A stretch of DNA of 61,086 nucleotides from an uncultured Clostridium sp. (lineage in GTDB: Bacteria > Bacillota > Clostridia > Oscillospirales > Acutalibacteraceae), in NCBI GenBank assembly GCA_902471875.1, contig CABRLN010000011.1, forward strand, positions 1-61,086, given 5' to 3'. The notes beneath the pieces were generated by a model. That model was not told the origin of the DNA. It did not search any database and worked only from the letters and a program-made list of their open reading frames with translations. Numbering within the stretch: position 1 is the stretch's first letter; every line of letters begins with the position of its first letter. Positions 7,910-16,445 of the stretch are shown in pieces. The position numbers and the translations under genes were made by a program.

Positions 7910-8665
7910 ATGAAGGCATTAATTACAGGTGCAAGTTCAGGTATTGGCAGAGATATGGCTAAGGTTTTGTCGCAAAAAGGTTATGACCTTGTTTTAGTTG
8001 CACGTAGAAAGGACAGACTGGAAGAGCTTAAAAATACAATTACAAATGTTAATGTGAAAATTATTGAATGTGATTTATCACAAGAAGAAAATTGTATAGA
8101 GATGTATCATAAGGTAAAAAATGAAAATATTGATTTTCTTATTAATAATGCAGGCTTTGGTTTATGCGGCGAATTTGTCAGCACGGACTTAAATACCGAA
8201 CTTAATATGATAAAAACAAACATTGTTGCTGTGCATATACTTACCAAGCTGTTTTTAAAGGACTTTACAGCTAAAAACAGCGGAACAATTCTTAATGTAG
8301 CGTCATCAGCAGCATATATGGCAGGCCCGTTAATGAGTACCTATTATGCAACAAAAAATTATGTGCGCAGGCTGTCACAGGCAATTTACCAGGAACTGAA
8401 AGAAAAAAGTTCGGCTGTAAAAATATCTGTACTGTGTCCCGGCCCGGTAAATACCGAGTTTAATGATGTTGCAAATGTAAAATTTGCACTGAAAGGCTTA
8501 AGCAGTGAATATGTAGCAAAATATGCAATACAGCAAGCTTTAAAAGGAAAGCTTGACATTGTACCGGGTAACAAAATGAAAATTGGTACTTTCTTTTTAA
8601 GATTTACCCCAACAAAACTAATGCTTAAAATATCAAATAATATTCAAAAAAAGAAGAATGGCTAG
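7910..8665 (+). CDS. short-chain dehydrogenase/reductase
   Basis: A 251-residue Rossmann-fold oxidoreductase. The dinucleotide-binding TGASSGIG is at residues 6-13; ARRKDRLEEL follows beta-2 and its arginines suggest NADP(H). NNAGFG is at 79-84, the catalytic Ser is in VASSAA (132-133), and the Tyr145/Lys149 pair lies in TYYATK. PGPVNTEF matches the conserved PG motif. The family (DltE/YqjQ-like classical SDR) covers many substrates, so only the class is assigned. It forms a two-gene unit with the upstream phosphatase and ends at a strong terminator. Confidence 0.92.
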   Translation: MKALITGASSGIGRDMAKVLSQKGYDLVLVARRKDRLEELKNTITNVNVKIIECDLSQEENCIEMYHKVKNENIDFLINNAGFGLCGEFVSTDLNTELNMIKTNIVAVHILTKLFLKDFTAKNSGTILNVASSAAYMAGPLMSTYYATKNYVRRLSQAIYQELKEKSSAVKISVLCPGPVNTEFNDVANVKFALKGLSSEYVAKYAIQQALKGKLDIVPGNKMKIGTFFLRFTPTKLMLKISNNIQKKKNG

Positions 8666-8699
8666 AGTTAATTGAACTAATAAAGCAGATGATAGTATA

Positions 8700-8741
8700 A
8701 AAATAACCTCCTGTGTTTTACAAAACAAAGGAGGTTATTTT
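8700..8741. terminator. bidirectional terminator between the dehydrogenase gene and tadA
   Basis: A 12-bp perfect stem (8700-8711 AAAATAACCTCC with 8730-8741), with T-runs on both strands, between two convergent genes. Confidence 0.85.
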
Positions 8742-8759
8742 TATATTAAATTATTGTTT

Positions 8760-9236
8760 TTAAAACTTATTTTGTTCTTTTTCTTGTTTTCGTTTTTCCC
8801 GCACCTTTAAGAAAAATTGCGTCATAATTTTACCGCATTCTTCTTCCAAAATACCGCCTGTAACATTTGGTTTGTGGTTAAAGGGGTAGTCAAAAAGATT
8901 TAGCACACTTTCGCAACATCCTGCCTTAGGGTTTTTTGCACCATAGTAAACATTTCGTATTCTTGAATTGATAATAGCACCTGTACACATGGGGCAAGGC
9001 TCAAGGGTAACATAAAGGTCACATTCCCACAGCCGCCATCCGCCAAGCTTTTGACAAGCGTTATAAATAGCTGTCATTTCAGCATGTAATAATGCATTTT
9101 TGCATTTGTCACGCCTATTGTATCCGGCACTTATAATTTCGCCGTTTTTTACCACAACTGCTCCAATAGGTACTTCATCTTCAGCAAACGCCTTTTCTGC
9201 TTGTTGTAATGCAAGCAGCATAAATTTTTCACCCAT
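8760..9236 (-). CDS. tadA: tRNA-specific adenosine deaminase TadA
   Basis: This enzyme deaminates the wobble adenosine (A34) of tRNA-Arg(ACG) to inosine, an essential step in most bacteria. The 158-residue protein has the zinc/active-site motif HAEMTAI (His51, catalytic Glu53) and PCPMC (Cys81, Cys84), plus RNVYYGAKNPKAG and the C-terminal helix FFLKVREKRKQE typical of TadA rather than of free-nucleoside deaminases. It starts 3 bases beyond the stop of the upstream CPBP gene; no strong ribosome site is seen, so translation may depend on coupling. Its length fits the family. Confidence 0.94.
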   Translation of the reverse strand: MGEKFMLLALQQAEKAFAEDEVPIGAVVVKNGEIISAGYNRRDKCKNALLHAEMTAIYNACQKLGGWRLWECDLYVTLEPCPMCTGAIINSRIRNVYYGAKNPKAGCCESVLNLFDYPFNHKPNVTGGILEEECGKIMTQFFLKVREKRKQEKEQNKF

Positions 9237-9239
9237 AGA

Positions 9240-10565
9240 TTATAAAGCCATATATGCTTCTATACACAATAAAATTGTAAGTATAGTATAAACAATTGTC
9301 CATGGTGCAGTAAATATATAAACAAGTTTTTTAGACATTGTAAGTTCTGTCTTTTTAATCTGAACAGAGTTATCAAGCTCAAAAATTTTGTTTCCGTGTT
9401 TTTTTATAAGCATTATTGTACAAATTAAACCTACAGCCAAAAACATTAGTGCTATTGCAGAATCAACAATTCCGTACAGTCTTTCATCCGAAATAAATTC
9501 CATTAGTTTTTCACCCAGCACAGCTGTTGCATTATTTACAAAATGAAGCAGCATAGCAGGAATAATTGAGCCTGTTTTTACAGTTAAATATCCCAGTACA
9601 AGTCCTGTTAAAAAGGTAACAGGTGTTTGTATAAAGTTTGAGTGGGCAAAACCAAACATTACAGCAGAAACTATTATGGCAATGCCATCACCGTACTTGC
9701 GTAATGAGCCTAATATAGCACCTCTGAAAATAAATTCCTCTATAATAGGCGGAACAATTGCAATGGCAATAAAATAAATAATGCTTCCGCCAACACCGTT
9801 AATTTCACCGTAATCACTCATATCATTTTCAAAACCAAACATATTTAAATTGGAGTTCATAATGGATAAGAGCAGATTAAAAACAAATACAAAGCCCATA
9901 CCGGCAAATACATATTTAATTGTGTCTGCTATATTTGTTTTCTTTATTTTTATAACCTCGTCAATACGACAGCTATTTAATTTTATAATAAAAACAGCTG
10001 CAATAAATTCACAAATAAGCGAAACAATAGCGTTAATAATATATAGTGTAACAGCGTCAATTCCTAAGGGCGTGTCTTGGTTTATTCCTATTATAAATTC
10101 TACAGGAATCAAAAATACCGAAAAAAGCATGGATGTAGCAATAATAAATATTAACATTCCTCCGCTTATTCGGTTAGAAGCCTTCCTAAGCTCTTTTCGT
10201 ACTGCAATTTTCTTTTGTTTTTCAATATATTCTTGCGAATTGTTAGGAACAAAAGCAGGAGAATTACCTGCAAGGGGTACAGTATTTACATTTCCGTAAC
10301 CGCAGTTGGGTACAAAATTTTGCTGTTGATTTAAGTAACTAGGTTGCCGGCTTTGTTGAAATTGCTGATGATAGCCACTATTGTAATTTTGGTTGTAATC
10401 ATAATTTTGTTTTTGTTGCTGTGCAGAAAAATTGCTCTGATTACCTTGTATTTGTTGATTATATACACTTCGTGTATTCTCATTTGCCGAATACGTTCTA
10501 TTCTGACCATAATTATATTGATTATGTGGCATGTTATTATAATTGCTTCTGTCATTGTAGTTCAT
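9240..10565 (-). CDS. CPBP (CAAX-type) intramembrane protease with an Asn/Gln-rich N-terminus
   Basis: A 441-residue protein. Residues 1-115 are low complexity, dominated by Asn, Gln, Tyr and Ser. A basic stretch follows (115-132), then about eight transmembrane helices. The CPBP/Abi catalytic motifs are present: EEFIFRG (Glu276/Glu277, Arg281), AHSN (His308) and HFVNN (His341, Asn344/345). Family members are glutamate metal-dependent proteases, sometimes linked to bacteriocin self-immunity or stress signalling. The long disordered head is unusual for CPBP proteins and would lie in the cytoplasm. The gene is upstream of tadA with only 3 bases between them. The substrate is unknown. Confidence 0.88.
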   Translation of the reverse strand: MNYNDRSNYNNMPHNQYNYGQNRTYSANENTRSVYNQQIQGNQSNFSAQQQKQNYDYNQNYNSGYHQQFQQSRQPSYLNQQQNFVPNCGYGNVNTVPLAGNSPAFVPNNSQEYIEKQKKIAVRKELRKASNRISGGMLIFIIATSMLFSVFLIPVEFIIGINQDTPLGIDAVTLYIINAIVSLICEFIAAVFIIKLNSCRIDEVIKIKKTNIADTIKYVFAGMGFVFVFNLLLSIMNSNLNMFGFENDMSDYGEINGVGGSIIYFIAIAIVPPIIEEFIFRGAILGSLRKYGDGIAIIVSAVMFGFAHSNFIQTPVTFLTGLVLGYLTVKTGSIIPAMLLHFVNNATAVLGEKLMEFISDERLYGIVDSAIALMFLAVGLICTIMLIKKHGNKIFELDNSVQIKKTELTMSKKLVYIFTAPWTIVYTILTILLCIEAYMAL

Positions 10566-10787
10566 TTAAACACCTCGCTGCAAATAATTATATCATTTAA
10601 AAAGAGTAAAAACAACTAAATTTCTTTTGTTTACATATACTTAACAATTCATTAATGGGCAAATAGGAGGTGTTGTATTCATAAATATTAATGTTATTTA
10701 GTGGCTAAGCTAAGGCAATATTTCGCAATTGCAGTGTGTATTGCAAAGTCGGATTTTTTGCTGGATTGTATAAATAAACATATTTAC
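10566..10787. other. intergenic region without a gene
   Basis: AT-rich stretch between the divergently oriented CPBP gene and nusB. No ORF with a ribosome site is seen. A weak inverted repeat GCAATA/TATTGC is present around 10713-10745, without a T-run. Nothing else is supported. Confidence 0.6.
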
Positions 10788-10815
10788 TTGATTATATGCA
10801 GATTTGTGATATAAT
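10788..10815 (+). promoter_or_regulatory. sigma-A promoter of the nusB operon
   Basis: TTGATT (10788-10793) and a consensus TATAAT (10810-10815) with a 16-bp spacer, about 50 bases before nusB. It probably drives the long colinear run nusB-xseA-xseB-ispA-dxs and beyond, as no terminator is seen for many kilobases. Confidence 0.65.
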
Positions 10816-10866
10816 ATAAAATAAATAAATTCAGCACCTTAACATAAAAATAAAGGGATGATAACA

Positions 10867-11286
10867 ATGAAATCAAAACTATCTCGAAGACAGTCAAGAG
10901 AACAGGCTTTTATACTGGCTTTTGAAAGAAATATAAATCGTGAATCTTTTCAAGAGCTTTACGAAATTGCTGTTGAAAGCAGAGATTTTGAAATTGATGA
11001 TTTTGCAATGGGTTTGCTTAAGCAGATTGAAGATAACGAGGACGAAATTAATTCAATAATTCAGGCAAATTCCAATAACAGAACCGTTAAAAGAATTTCA
11101 AAGGCGGCTCTTAGTATATTACAGCTTGCAATCAGTGAATTAAAATATACTGATATTTCAAAAACAAAGGCTGAAAATCCTGAAAGCGTCATAATTAATG
11201 AAGCTATTATAATAGCCAAAAAGTATTCAACACCTGAGGAGTCTTCATTTATTAACGGCGTGTTAGGCTCTGTAGTGCGTTCGTAA
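10867..11286 (+). CDS. nusB: transcription antitermination factor NusB
   Basis: NusB binds boxA RNA together with S10 and supports antitermination of rRNA operons. The 139-residue all-helical protein opens with SRRQSREQAFILAFE, the RxxAR-like basic N-terminus of the family. It also contains VKRISKAALSILQLAISEL and VIINEAIIIAKKYS, and ends with FINGVLGSVV, the conserved C-terminal helix. I place the start at 10867: an ATG at 10858 overlaps the AAAGGGA ribosome site, which is 8-9 bases from the chosen one. It is the first gene of the operon behind a good promoter. Confidence 0.93.
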   Translation: MKSKLSRRQSREQAFILAFERNINRESFQELYEIAVESRDFEIDDFAMGLLKQIEDNEDEINSIIQANSNNRTVKRISKAALSILQLAISELKYTDISKTKAENPESVIINEAIIIAKKYSTPEESSFINGVLGSVVRS

Positions 11287-11295
11287 GGTTAAACT

Positions 11296-12246
11296 ATGTG
11301 TAATTGTAATTCCTATTTGGGTATAGATACAAGCAACTATACTACCTCAACTGCTGTATATGTCGGAGGAAATATAGTACAGTCAAAAAAACTTTTACCT
11401 GTTAAAGAAGGACAGTTAGGACTTCGTCAAAGTGATGCTGTGTTTCATCATACAATTCAGCTTCCGGATATGCTTGAGGATTTGTCGCAGCTTGTTCCGC
11501 TGTCTGATATAAAAGCGGTAGGAGCGTCTTTTACACCACGAAATGTTAACGGTTCATATATGCCGTGTTTTACAGTAGGCAGTGGTTTTGCACGTTCTTT
11601 ATCAGCTGTTATGGAAGTACCGCTGTACAGTTTTTCTCATCAGCAAGGGCATATAGCTGCGGCTATTTATTCGTCAGGTCAGTTCAATTTGCTTCAGCAA
11701 AAACATCTGGCTTTTCATGTTTCGGGCGGCACAACAGAGGCGCTTATTGTTACACCCTGTAAAGATAACATTATTAGTGCAAATCTTGTTGGCAAAACTC
11801 TGGATTTAAACGTAGGTCAGCTTGTTGACCGTGTTGGGGTTATGCTTGGCTTACAATTTCCGTGCGGAAAACAGCTTGAACAACTTGCACTTAATTTTTT
11901 TGGTGCAGTTAAATGCAAGCCGACTGTTAAGGGAAATAACTGCTGTATGTCGGGTGTGCAAAATATTTGTGAAAAAATGTACAGCAATAATATTTCTGCC
12001 GAAGAAATTTCTGCATATGTGTTAAAATATATAGAAGAAACACTTTATATAATGACTAAGAATATTTTTAAAGAATATGGCAAAATGCCCGTGCTTTTTT
12101 CAGGCGGAGTAATGTCAAACAGTATTATACGAAACAATTTAACAAACAGATTAGGTGCTTATTTTGCACAGCCTGAATTTTCTGCCGACAATGCTGCAGG
12201 TATAGCTGTGCTGACAGCTATAAAAAATAAGGAAGATATTAAATGA
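11296..12246 (+). CDS. TsaD/Kae1-like paralogue (M22 ASKHA domain)
   Basis: A 316-residue protein of the Kae1/TsaD/ASKHA fold. It opens with a phosphate-1-like loop YLGIDTSNYTTSTAV, has the metal-site pattern SHQQGH (His115, His119) equivalent to HxEGH of TsaD, FHVSGGTTE (phosphate-2), and LFSGGVMSNSIIR near the end. True TsaD, the tRNA t6A synthase subunit, is about 335-345 residues and keeps HMEGH and a later Asp motif; here the Glu is replaced by Gln. Its place between nusB and xseA points to a distinct clostridial paralogue rather than the essential TsaD. The function is unknown; it may use ATP and a metal as TsaD does. It overlaps xseA by 4 bases (ATGA). Confidence 0.8.
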   Translation: MCNCNSYLGIDTSNYTTSTAVYVGGNIVQSKKLLPVKEGQLGLRQSDAVFHHTIQLPDMLEDLSQLVPLSDIKAVGASFTPRNVNGSYMPCFTVGSGFARSLSAVMEVPLYSFSHQQGHIAAAIYSSGQFNLLQQKHLAFHVSGGTTEALIVTPCKDNIISANLVGKTLDLNVGQLVDRVGVMLGLQFPCGKQLEQLALNFFGAVKCKPTVKGNNCCMSGVQNICEKMYSNNISAEEISAYVLKYIEETLYIMTKNIFKEYGKMPVLFSGGVMSNSIIRNNLTNRLGAYFAQPEFSADNAAGIAVLTAIKNKEDIK

Positions 12247-13451
12247 GGAAGAACTCAATTTTATCAGTTTCACAGTTGAATTTTTATGCAAGGTCTTTGC
12301 TTGACGGTGATCCTGTAATGTCATCAGTTTTTGTAAAAGGCGAGGTTTCTAACCTTACTAACCATTACCGTTCAGGGCATATTTATTTTTCGTTAAAAGA
12401 CGAAAAATCGGTTATTCGTGCCGTGATGTTTGCCGGTAGTGTCTCAAGACTTCGTTTTGAATTAGAAGAGGGCATGAATGTAATCGTAATAGGCAGGGTG
12501 TCTGTGTACGAGGCAACAGGGCAATACCAGCTTTATGCAGAACAAATGCAGCCTGACGGTGAAGGTGACCTTACTGTTGCTTTTAATCAACTTAAGATTA
12601 AACTTGAAAAACAGGGGCTATTTAATGCTGAATTTAAAAAAGAAATTCCTGAATTTCCTCAAACGATTGGTGTAATAACCTCAGACACAGGTGCAGTTAG
12701 AAAAGATATAGAAAAAGTCCTGAACAGAAGGTATCCTCTTGCAAATATTATACTTTATCCTGCTTCCGTACAGGGCGAAAAGGCTGTACCGGAATTAATT
12801 GCAGGATTAAATTATTTTAATAATAATAAAAATGCAGACGTTATTATAATTGGCAGAGGCGGCGGCTCAATGGAAGATTTATGGGCTTTTAACAGCGAAG
12901 CTCTTGCTAATGAAATTTTTAAATCAAGCATTCCTATTATTTCAGCAGTGGGACATGCAACAGATGTCACCATTTGTGATTTTGTCGCAGATAAAACTGC
13001 ACCAACTCCATCAGCAGCTGCTGAAATAGCTGTACCTGACCGACTGAAGCTGATAAGCGAAATTTTATCCTTCGATAATAGAATAAGAAATGCAGTTAAA
13101 TATAGAATTTCGTCATTGCATCAGCAAGCAGACAGTGTTACCGACCGTTTGTCTATGATGTCAGAAAATTATCAAATTTCTAAAATCAAAGCAAATCTTG
13201 ACAATACTAATTTAAGAATGCTACAGTCTTATAGCTTGCTTTTGCAGCAAAAAAAAGAAATTTTAAAAGAAAATGTTGCAAAACTTAATGCGCTCAGTCC
13301 TCTTAATATTTTAGCAAGGGGTTACAGTTTGGCAAGTTTTGGTGATAAAATTATAAAATCAACAGAAGATGTTAATATAAACGACAGCATAGCTGTAAAA
13401 GTAAGTAACGGTACATTGCATTGTATTGTTGAAAGTAAAGGGAATGATTAA
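12243..13451 (+). CDS. xseA: exodeoxyribonuclease VII large subunit
   Basis: Catalytic subunit of the single-strand-specific exonuclease VII (mismatch repair and recombination). In its 402 residues, an N-terminal OB-fold (about 1-100, including SVSQLNFYARSLL and GEVSNLTNHYRSGHIYFSLKD without a break) binds DNA. The Exonuc_VII_L domain follows with IGVITSDTGAVRKDI, VIIIGRGGGSMEDLWAFN and SAVGHATDVTICDFVADK. A coiled-coil region (about 265-345) should wrap the small subunits. The start overlaps the stop of the preceding gene and xseB follows immediately, the usual xseAB order. Its length is slightly short of E. coli XseA (456), as in other Firmicutes. Confidence 0.95.
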   Translation: MRKNSILSVSQLNFYARSLLDGDPVMSSVFVKGEVSNLTNHYRSGHIYFSLKDEKSVIRAVMFAGSVSRLRFELEEGMNVIVIGRVSVYEATGQYQLYAEQMQPDGEGDLTVAFNQLKIKLEKQGLFNAEFKKEIPEFPQTIGVITSDTGAVRKDIEKVLNRRYPLANIILYPASVQGEKAVPELIAGLNYFNNNKNADVIIIGRGGGSMEDLWAFNSEALANEIFKSSIPIISAVGHATDVTICDFVADKTAPTPSAAAEIAVPDRLKLISEILSFDNRIRNAVKYRISSLHQQADSVTDRLSMMSENYQISKIKANLDNTNLRMLQSYSLLLQQKKEILKENVAKLNALSPLNILARGYSLASFGDKIIKSTEDVNINDSIAVKVSNGTLHCIVESKGND

Positions 13452-13452
13452 A

Positions 13453-13662
13453 ATGCCAAAAAAGAAAACTTTTGAAGAATCATTACTAAGACTTGAGGAA
13501 ATAACCTCTCTTTTAGAAAAAGGAAGCTTGACGTTAGAAGAATCTTTAAAGCTGTTTGAAGAAGGAACAAAGCTTTCGTCTTATTGCTACAAAACACTTA
13601 ATGATGCACAGCAAAAAGTAACCGAATTAAGCAAGCAAGGAATTGAAGCAGGTGAAGAATAA
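13453..13662 (+). CDS. xseB: exodeoxyribonuclease VII small subunit
   Basis: The small subunit of exonuclease VII; several copies bind the XseA coiled coil. The 69-residue helical protein carries the family signature FEESLLRLEEITSLLEKGSL and SLKLFEEGTKLS. The ATG at 13453 is preferred: GGGA (13440-13443) is 9 bases away, while the in-frame ATG at 13444 abuts it. The stop codon shares its last base with the ispA start (TAATG), indicating translational coupling. Confidence 0.95.
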   Translation: MPKKKTFEESLLRLEEITSLLEKGSLTLEESLKLFEEGTKLSSYCYKTLNDAQQKVTELSKQGIEAGEE

Positions 13663-14528
13663 TGGCAGATATTACAGAAAAAATTGAACAGGCTTTAAAG
13701 GATTTTTTGCCTGATAATAACTGCTTAGAAAAAAATCTGATAAATTCAATGGGATATAGCCTTACAGCAGGCGGTAAGCGTATTCGCCCAAGATTGTTGA
13801 TTGAATTTTGCAGTCTTTGCGACGGTAATATAAAAGACGCAATGCCGCTTGCCTGTGCAGTAGAGATGATACACACCTACTCGTTAATACATGATGATTT
13901 ACCATGTATGGACAACGACGACTACCGACGTGGAAAGCCTTCTAACCACAAGGTTTATGGTGAAGATATTGCTTTGTTGTCAGGTGATGCACTGCAGGCG
14001 CTTGCTTTTAAAACTGCTACATCAAATTTAACACCAAACAATGCTTATAATGTGGCAAGGGCAGTGAATAATCTTGCTGACTACTGCGGTGCAAACGGTA
14101 TGGTTGGTGGTCAGGTGATTGACCTTGAAAATGAGGGAAAAACCTCTACTGTTGATGTTTTGAAAGAAATGGACGGAAAAAAGACGAGTGCCATTATTAA
14201 AAGTGCCTGTGAAATGGGATGCATTATTGCAGGTGCAGGTGAAGAAAAAATTAAGAATGCTTCCATTTTTGGTGAATGTATTGGTCTTGCATTTCAAATT
14301 CAGGACGATATTTTAGATGTTACAGCCGACCAGAATAAACTTGGTAAACCTGTTGGAAGTGACAAAGAAAACAATAAATCTACCTATGTTACTTTATTAG
14401 GACTTGATGAATGCAGAAAATTGGTAGATACACTAACAGAAAATGCAATTAAAAGTCTTAATAAATTTAAGGGTGATGTAACCTCTTTAAAAGAATTGGC
14501 ATTGTCACTGGCTAAAAGAGATTATTAA
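13662..14528 (+). CDS. ispA: polyprenyl (farnesyl) diphosphate synthase
   Basis: This enzyme condenses IPP with DMAPP and GPP to farnesyl diphosphate, the precursor of undecaprenyl carriers and quinones. The 288-residue protein has the first aspartate-rich motif HDDLPCMDNDDYRRGKP (FARM with the two-residue insertion typical of bacterial FPP synthases), the lysine/arginine motif AGGKRIRPRL for IPP, GGQVIDLE, and the second aspartate motif FQIQDDILD. Length matches IspA (about 290-300). It sits between xseB and dxs, so two isoprenoid genes lie side by side, as in many Firmicutes and proteobacteria. Product chain length is inferred from family type. Confidence 0.95.
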   Translation: MADITEKIEQALKDFLPDNNCLEKNLINSMGYSLTAGGKRIRPRLLIEFCSLCDGNIKDAMPLACAVEMIHTYSLIHDDLPCMDNDDYRRGKPSNHKVYGEDIALLSGDALQALAFKTATSNLTPNNAYNVARAVNNLADYCGANGMVGGQVIDLENEGKTSTVDVLKEMDGKKTSAIIKSACEMGCIIAGAGEEKIKNASIFGECIGLAFQIQDDILDVTADQNKLGKPVGSDKENNKSTYVTLLGLDECRKLVDTLTENAIKSLNKFKGDVTSLKELALSLAKRDY

Positions 14529-14558
14529 TATATACAAAAGCGAAAGAAGGTTTCTCTT

Positions 14559-16415
14559 ATGGAAAAACCCTATTTGTCGCATATAACCTCACCAAAGGAT
14601 ATTGCTGATTTTACAAACGAGCAGTTAAGTGAGCTTTGTGATGAAATAAGAGAAAAGTTAATAAATGTGGTGTCACAAAACGGTGGTCATTTGGCGTCTA
14701 ACTTAGGCACTGTAGAGCTTACAGTGGCATTGGAAAAGATTTTTAATTCTAAAAATGATTCTATTGTTTGGGATGTTGGACACCAGTGCTATACCCATAA
14801 GCTGCTAACCGGCAGAGCAGACCGTTTTGACACAATTAGAACAGAGGGGGGGCTTTCGGGATTTCCGAAAAGAGAAGAAAGCCCGTATGATGCTTTTAAT
14901 GTGGGACACAGCAGTACGTCAATTTCTGCTGCATACGGTATAGCACGTGCAAAAAATATTTTAGGTAAAGACGGATATACTGTTGCTGTTATAGGTGATG
15001 GTGCTTTAACAGGCGGTATGGCTTATGAGGGATTGAATAATGCAGGTCGTTTTACAAAGAATTTTATAGTTGTTTTAAATGATAACAAAATGTCAATTTC
15101 AAAAAATGTAGGTTCAATGGCACGTTATCTTAAAAGGGTACGGTTTAAGCCGGGGTATATAAGAACAAAAGCAAGGGTAGAACATACCTTAGAAAGAACT
15201 CCTGTTGTAGGCAAACCTATTTCAAATGTAATGAAATGGTCAAAAGCAAAACTTCGTCATGCACTTTATCAAACTACCTTGTTTGAAGATATGGGGTTTC
15301 ATTATTATGGTCCACTGGATGGTCACAATATTACCGAGCTTTTGCAGGTGTTTGAAACGGTTAAAGATATAAAGGGTCCTGTTCTTGTTCATGTAGTTAC
15401 AAAAAAGGGCAAAGGATATGCAATGGCAGAAAGCAATCCGAACGCTTACCACGGAATTTCTGCATTTGACATTGAAACAGGCGAACCAAAGTCTGGAAAT
15501 ACTGATTTTTCATATGTATTTGGTCACAAACTTTGCGAGCTTGCTAAAAAGAACAAAAAAATTTGTGCCATTACTGCCGCAATGCTGTCCGGTACAGGTC
15601 TTTCAAAATTTGCATCAGAATTTAAGCCAAGGTTTTTTGACACAGGTATTGCCGAAGAACACGCTGTAACCTTTGCGGGTGGCTTAGCGGCTGAAGGTGT
15701 GCTGCCTTTTTTTGCAGTGTATTCTACCTTTTTACAACGCGGCATAGATCAAATTATACATGATATTGCAATGCAGAATCTTCATGTTGTCTTTGCTATT
15801 GACAGGGCGGGGCTTGTTGGTGAAGACGGTGAAACACACCAGGGGGTATTTGATGTAGCACTGCTTAATTCTGTACCTAACCTAGAAATATATAGTCCCA
15901 CATATTTTAATGAGCTTGAAACTGCAATGGAAAATGCCACAGCGTCAAACAGCGGTCCTATAGCAATAAGATATCCCCGTGGCTGTGAGCCTTATAGGCC
16001 TGAAGATTTTTTACCTACTAAAAAGCATTACCAAATTTATGGTAATTCAAAAACTGATATGCTTATTGTTACTTACGGAAAAATATTTTCAAATGCCTGT
16101 AAAGCACTTGAAATTCTTAAAAATAAAGGGGTAGGTGTCTGTATTCTAAAGCTTAACAGAATAAAGCCTATTCCGGATAAAGCTCTTAATATAGCACTTG
16201 AATATAAAAATATATTTTTCTTTGAAGAGGGTATGGCAACAGGCGGTGTGGGTGAACATTTCTTTAACGAAATTTCGAAAAGAGGCTACAGCGGCAAATA
16301 TAATCTTACAGCTATAGACGATATTTATGTCAAGCATGCAAAGGTTGATTCTTTGCTTGAAAAACTAAGGTTGGACACAAAGGGTATGACTAACACAATT
16401 CTTGATAATATATGA
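14559..16415 (+). CDS. dxs: 1-deoxy-D-xylulose-5-phosphate synthase
   Basis: A thiamine-diphosphate enzyme that joins pyruvate and glyceraldehyde-3-phosphate, the first step of the MEP isoprenoid pathway. The 618-residue protein contains WDVGHQCYTHKLLTGR, the ThDP/Mg motif GDGALTGGMAYEGLNNAG with NDNKMSISKNVG, the substrate-facing DRAGLVGEDGETHQG, the GIAEEHAVTFAGG motif with the catalytic glutamate of the pyrimidine domain, and the C-terminal transketolase domain. Full length for the family. It follows ispA by 30 bases and precedes tlyA in the same operon, so the cell uses the MEP route for isoprenoids. Confidence 0.97.
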   Translation: MEKPYLSHITSPKDIADFTNEQLSELCDEIREKLINVVSQNGGHLASNLGTVELTVALEKIFNSKNDSIVWDVGHQCYTHKLLTGRADRFDTIRTEGGLSGFPKREESPYDAFNVGHSSTSISAAYGIARAKNILGKDGYTVAVIGDGALTGGMAYEGLNNAGRFTKNFIVVLNDNKMSISKNVGSMARYLKRVRFKPGYIRTKARVEHTLERTPVVGKPISNVMKWSKAKLRHALYQTTLFEDMGFHYYGPLDGHNITELLQVFETVKDIKGPVLVHVVTKKGKGYAMAESNPNAYHGISAFDIETGEPKSGNTDFSYVFGHKLCELAKKNKKICAITAAMLSGTGLSKFASEFKPRFFDTGIAEEHAVTFAGGLAAEGVLPFFAVYSTFLQRGIDQIIHDIAMQNLHVVFAIDRAGLVGEDGETHQGVFDVALLNSVPNLEIYSPTYFNELETAMENATASNSGPIAIRYPRGCEPYRPEDFLPTKKHYQIYGNSKTDMLIVTYGKIFSNACKALEILKNKGVGVCILKLNRIKPIPDKALNIALEYKNIFFFEEGMATGGVGEHFFNEISKRGYSGKYNLTAIDDIYVKHAKVDSLLEKLRLDTKGMTNTILDNI

Positions 16416-16445
16416 AAATTATTTACACCAAAAGGGGCAATTATT

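Noticed and set aside
9240..10565. Bacteriocin immunity (Abi) locus
   Set aside because: CPBP proteins are often labelled so, but no bacteriocin precursor or exporter is adjacent; neighbour tadA is housekeeping.
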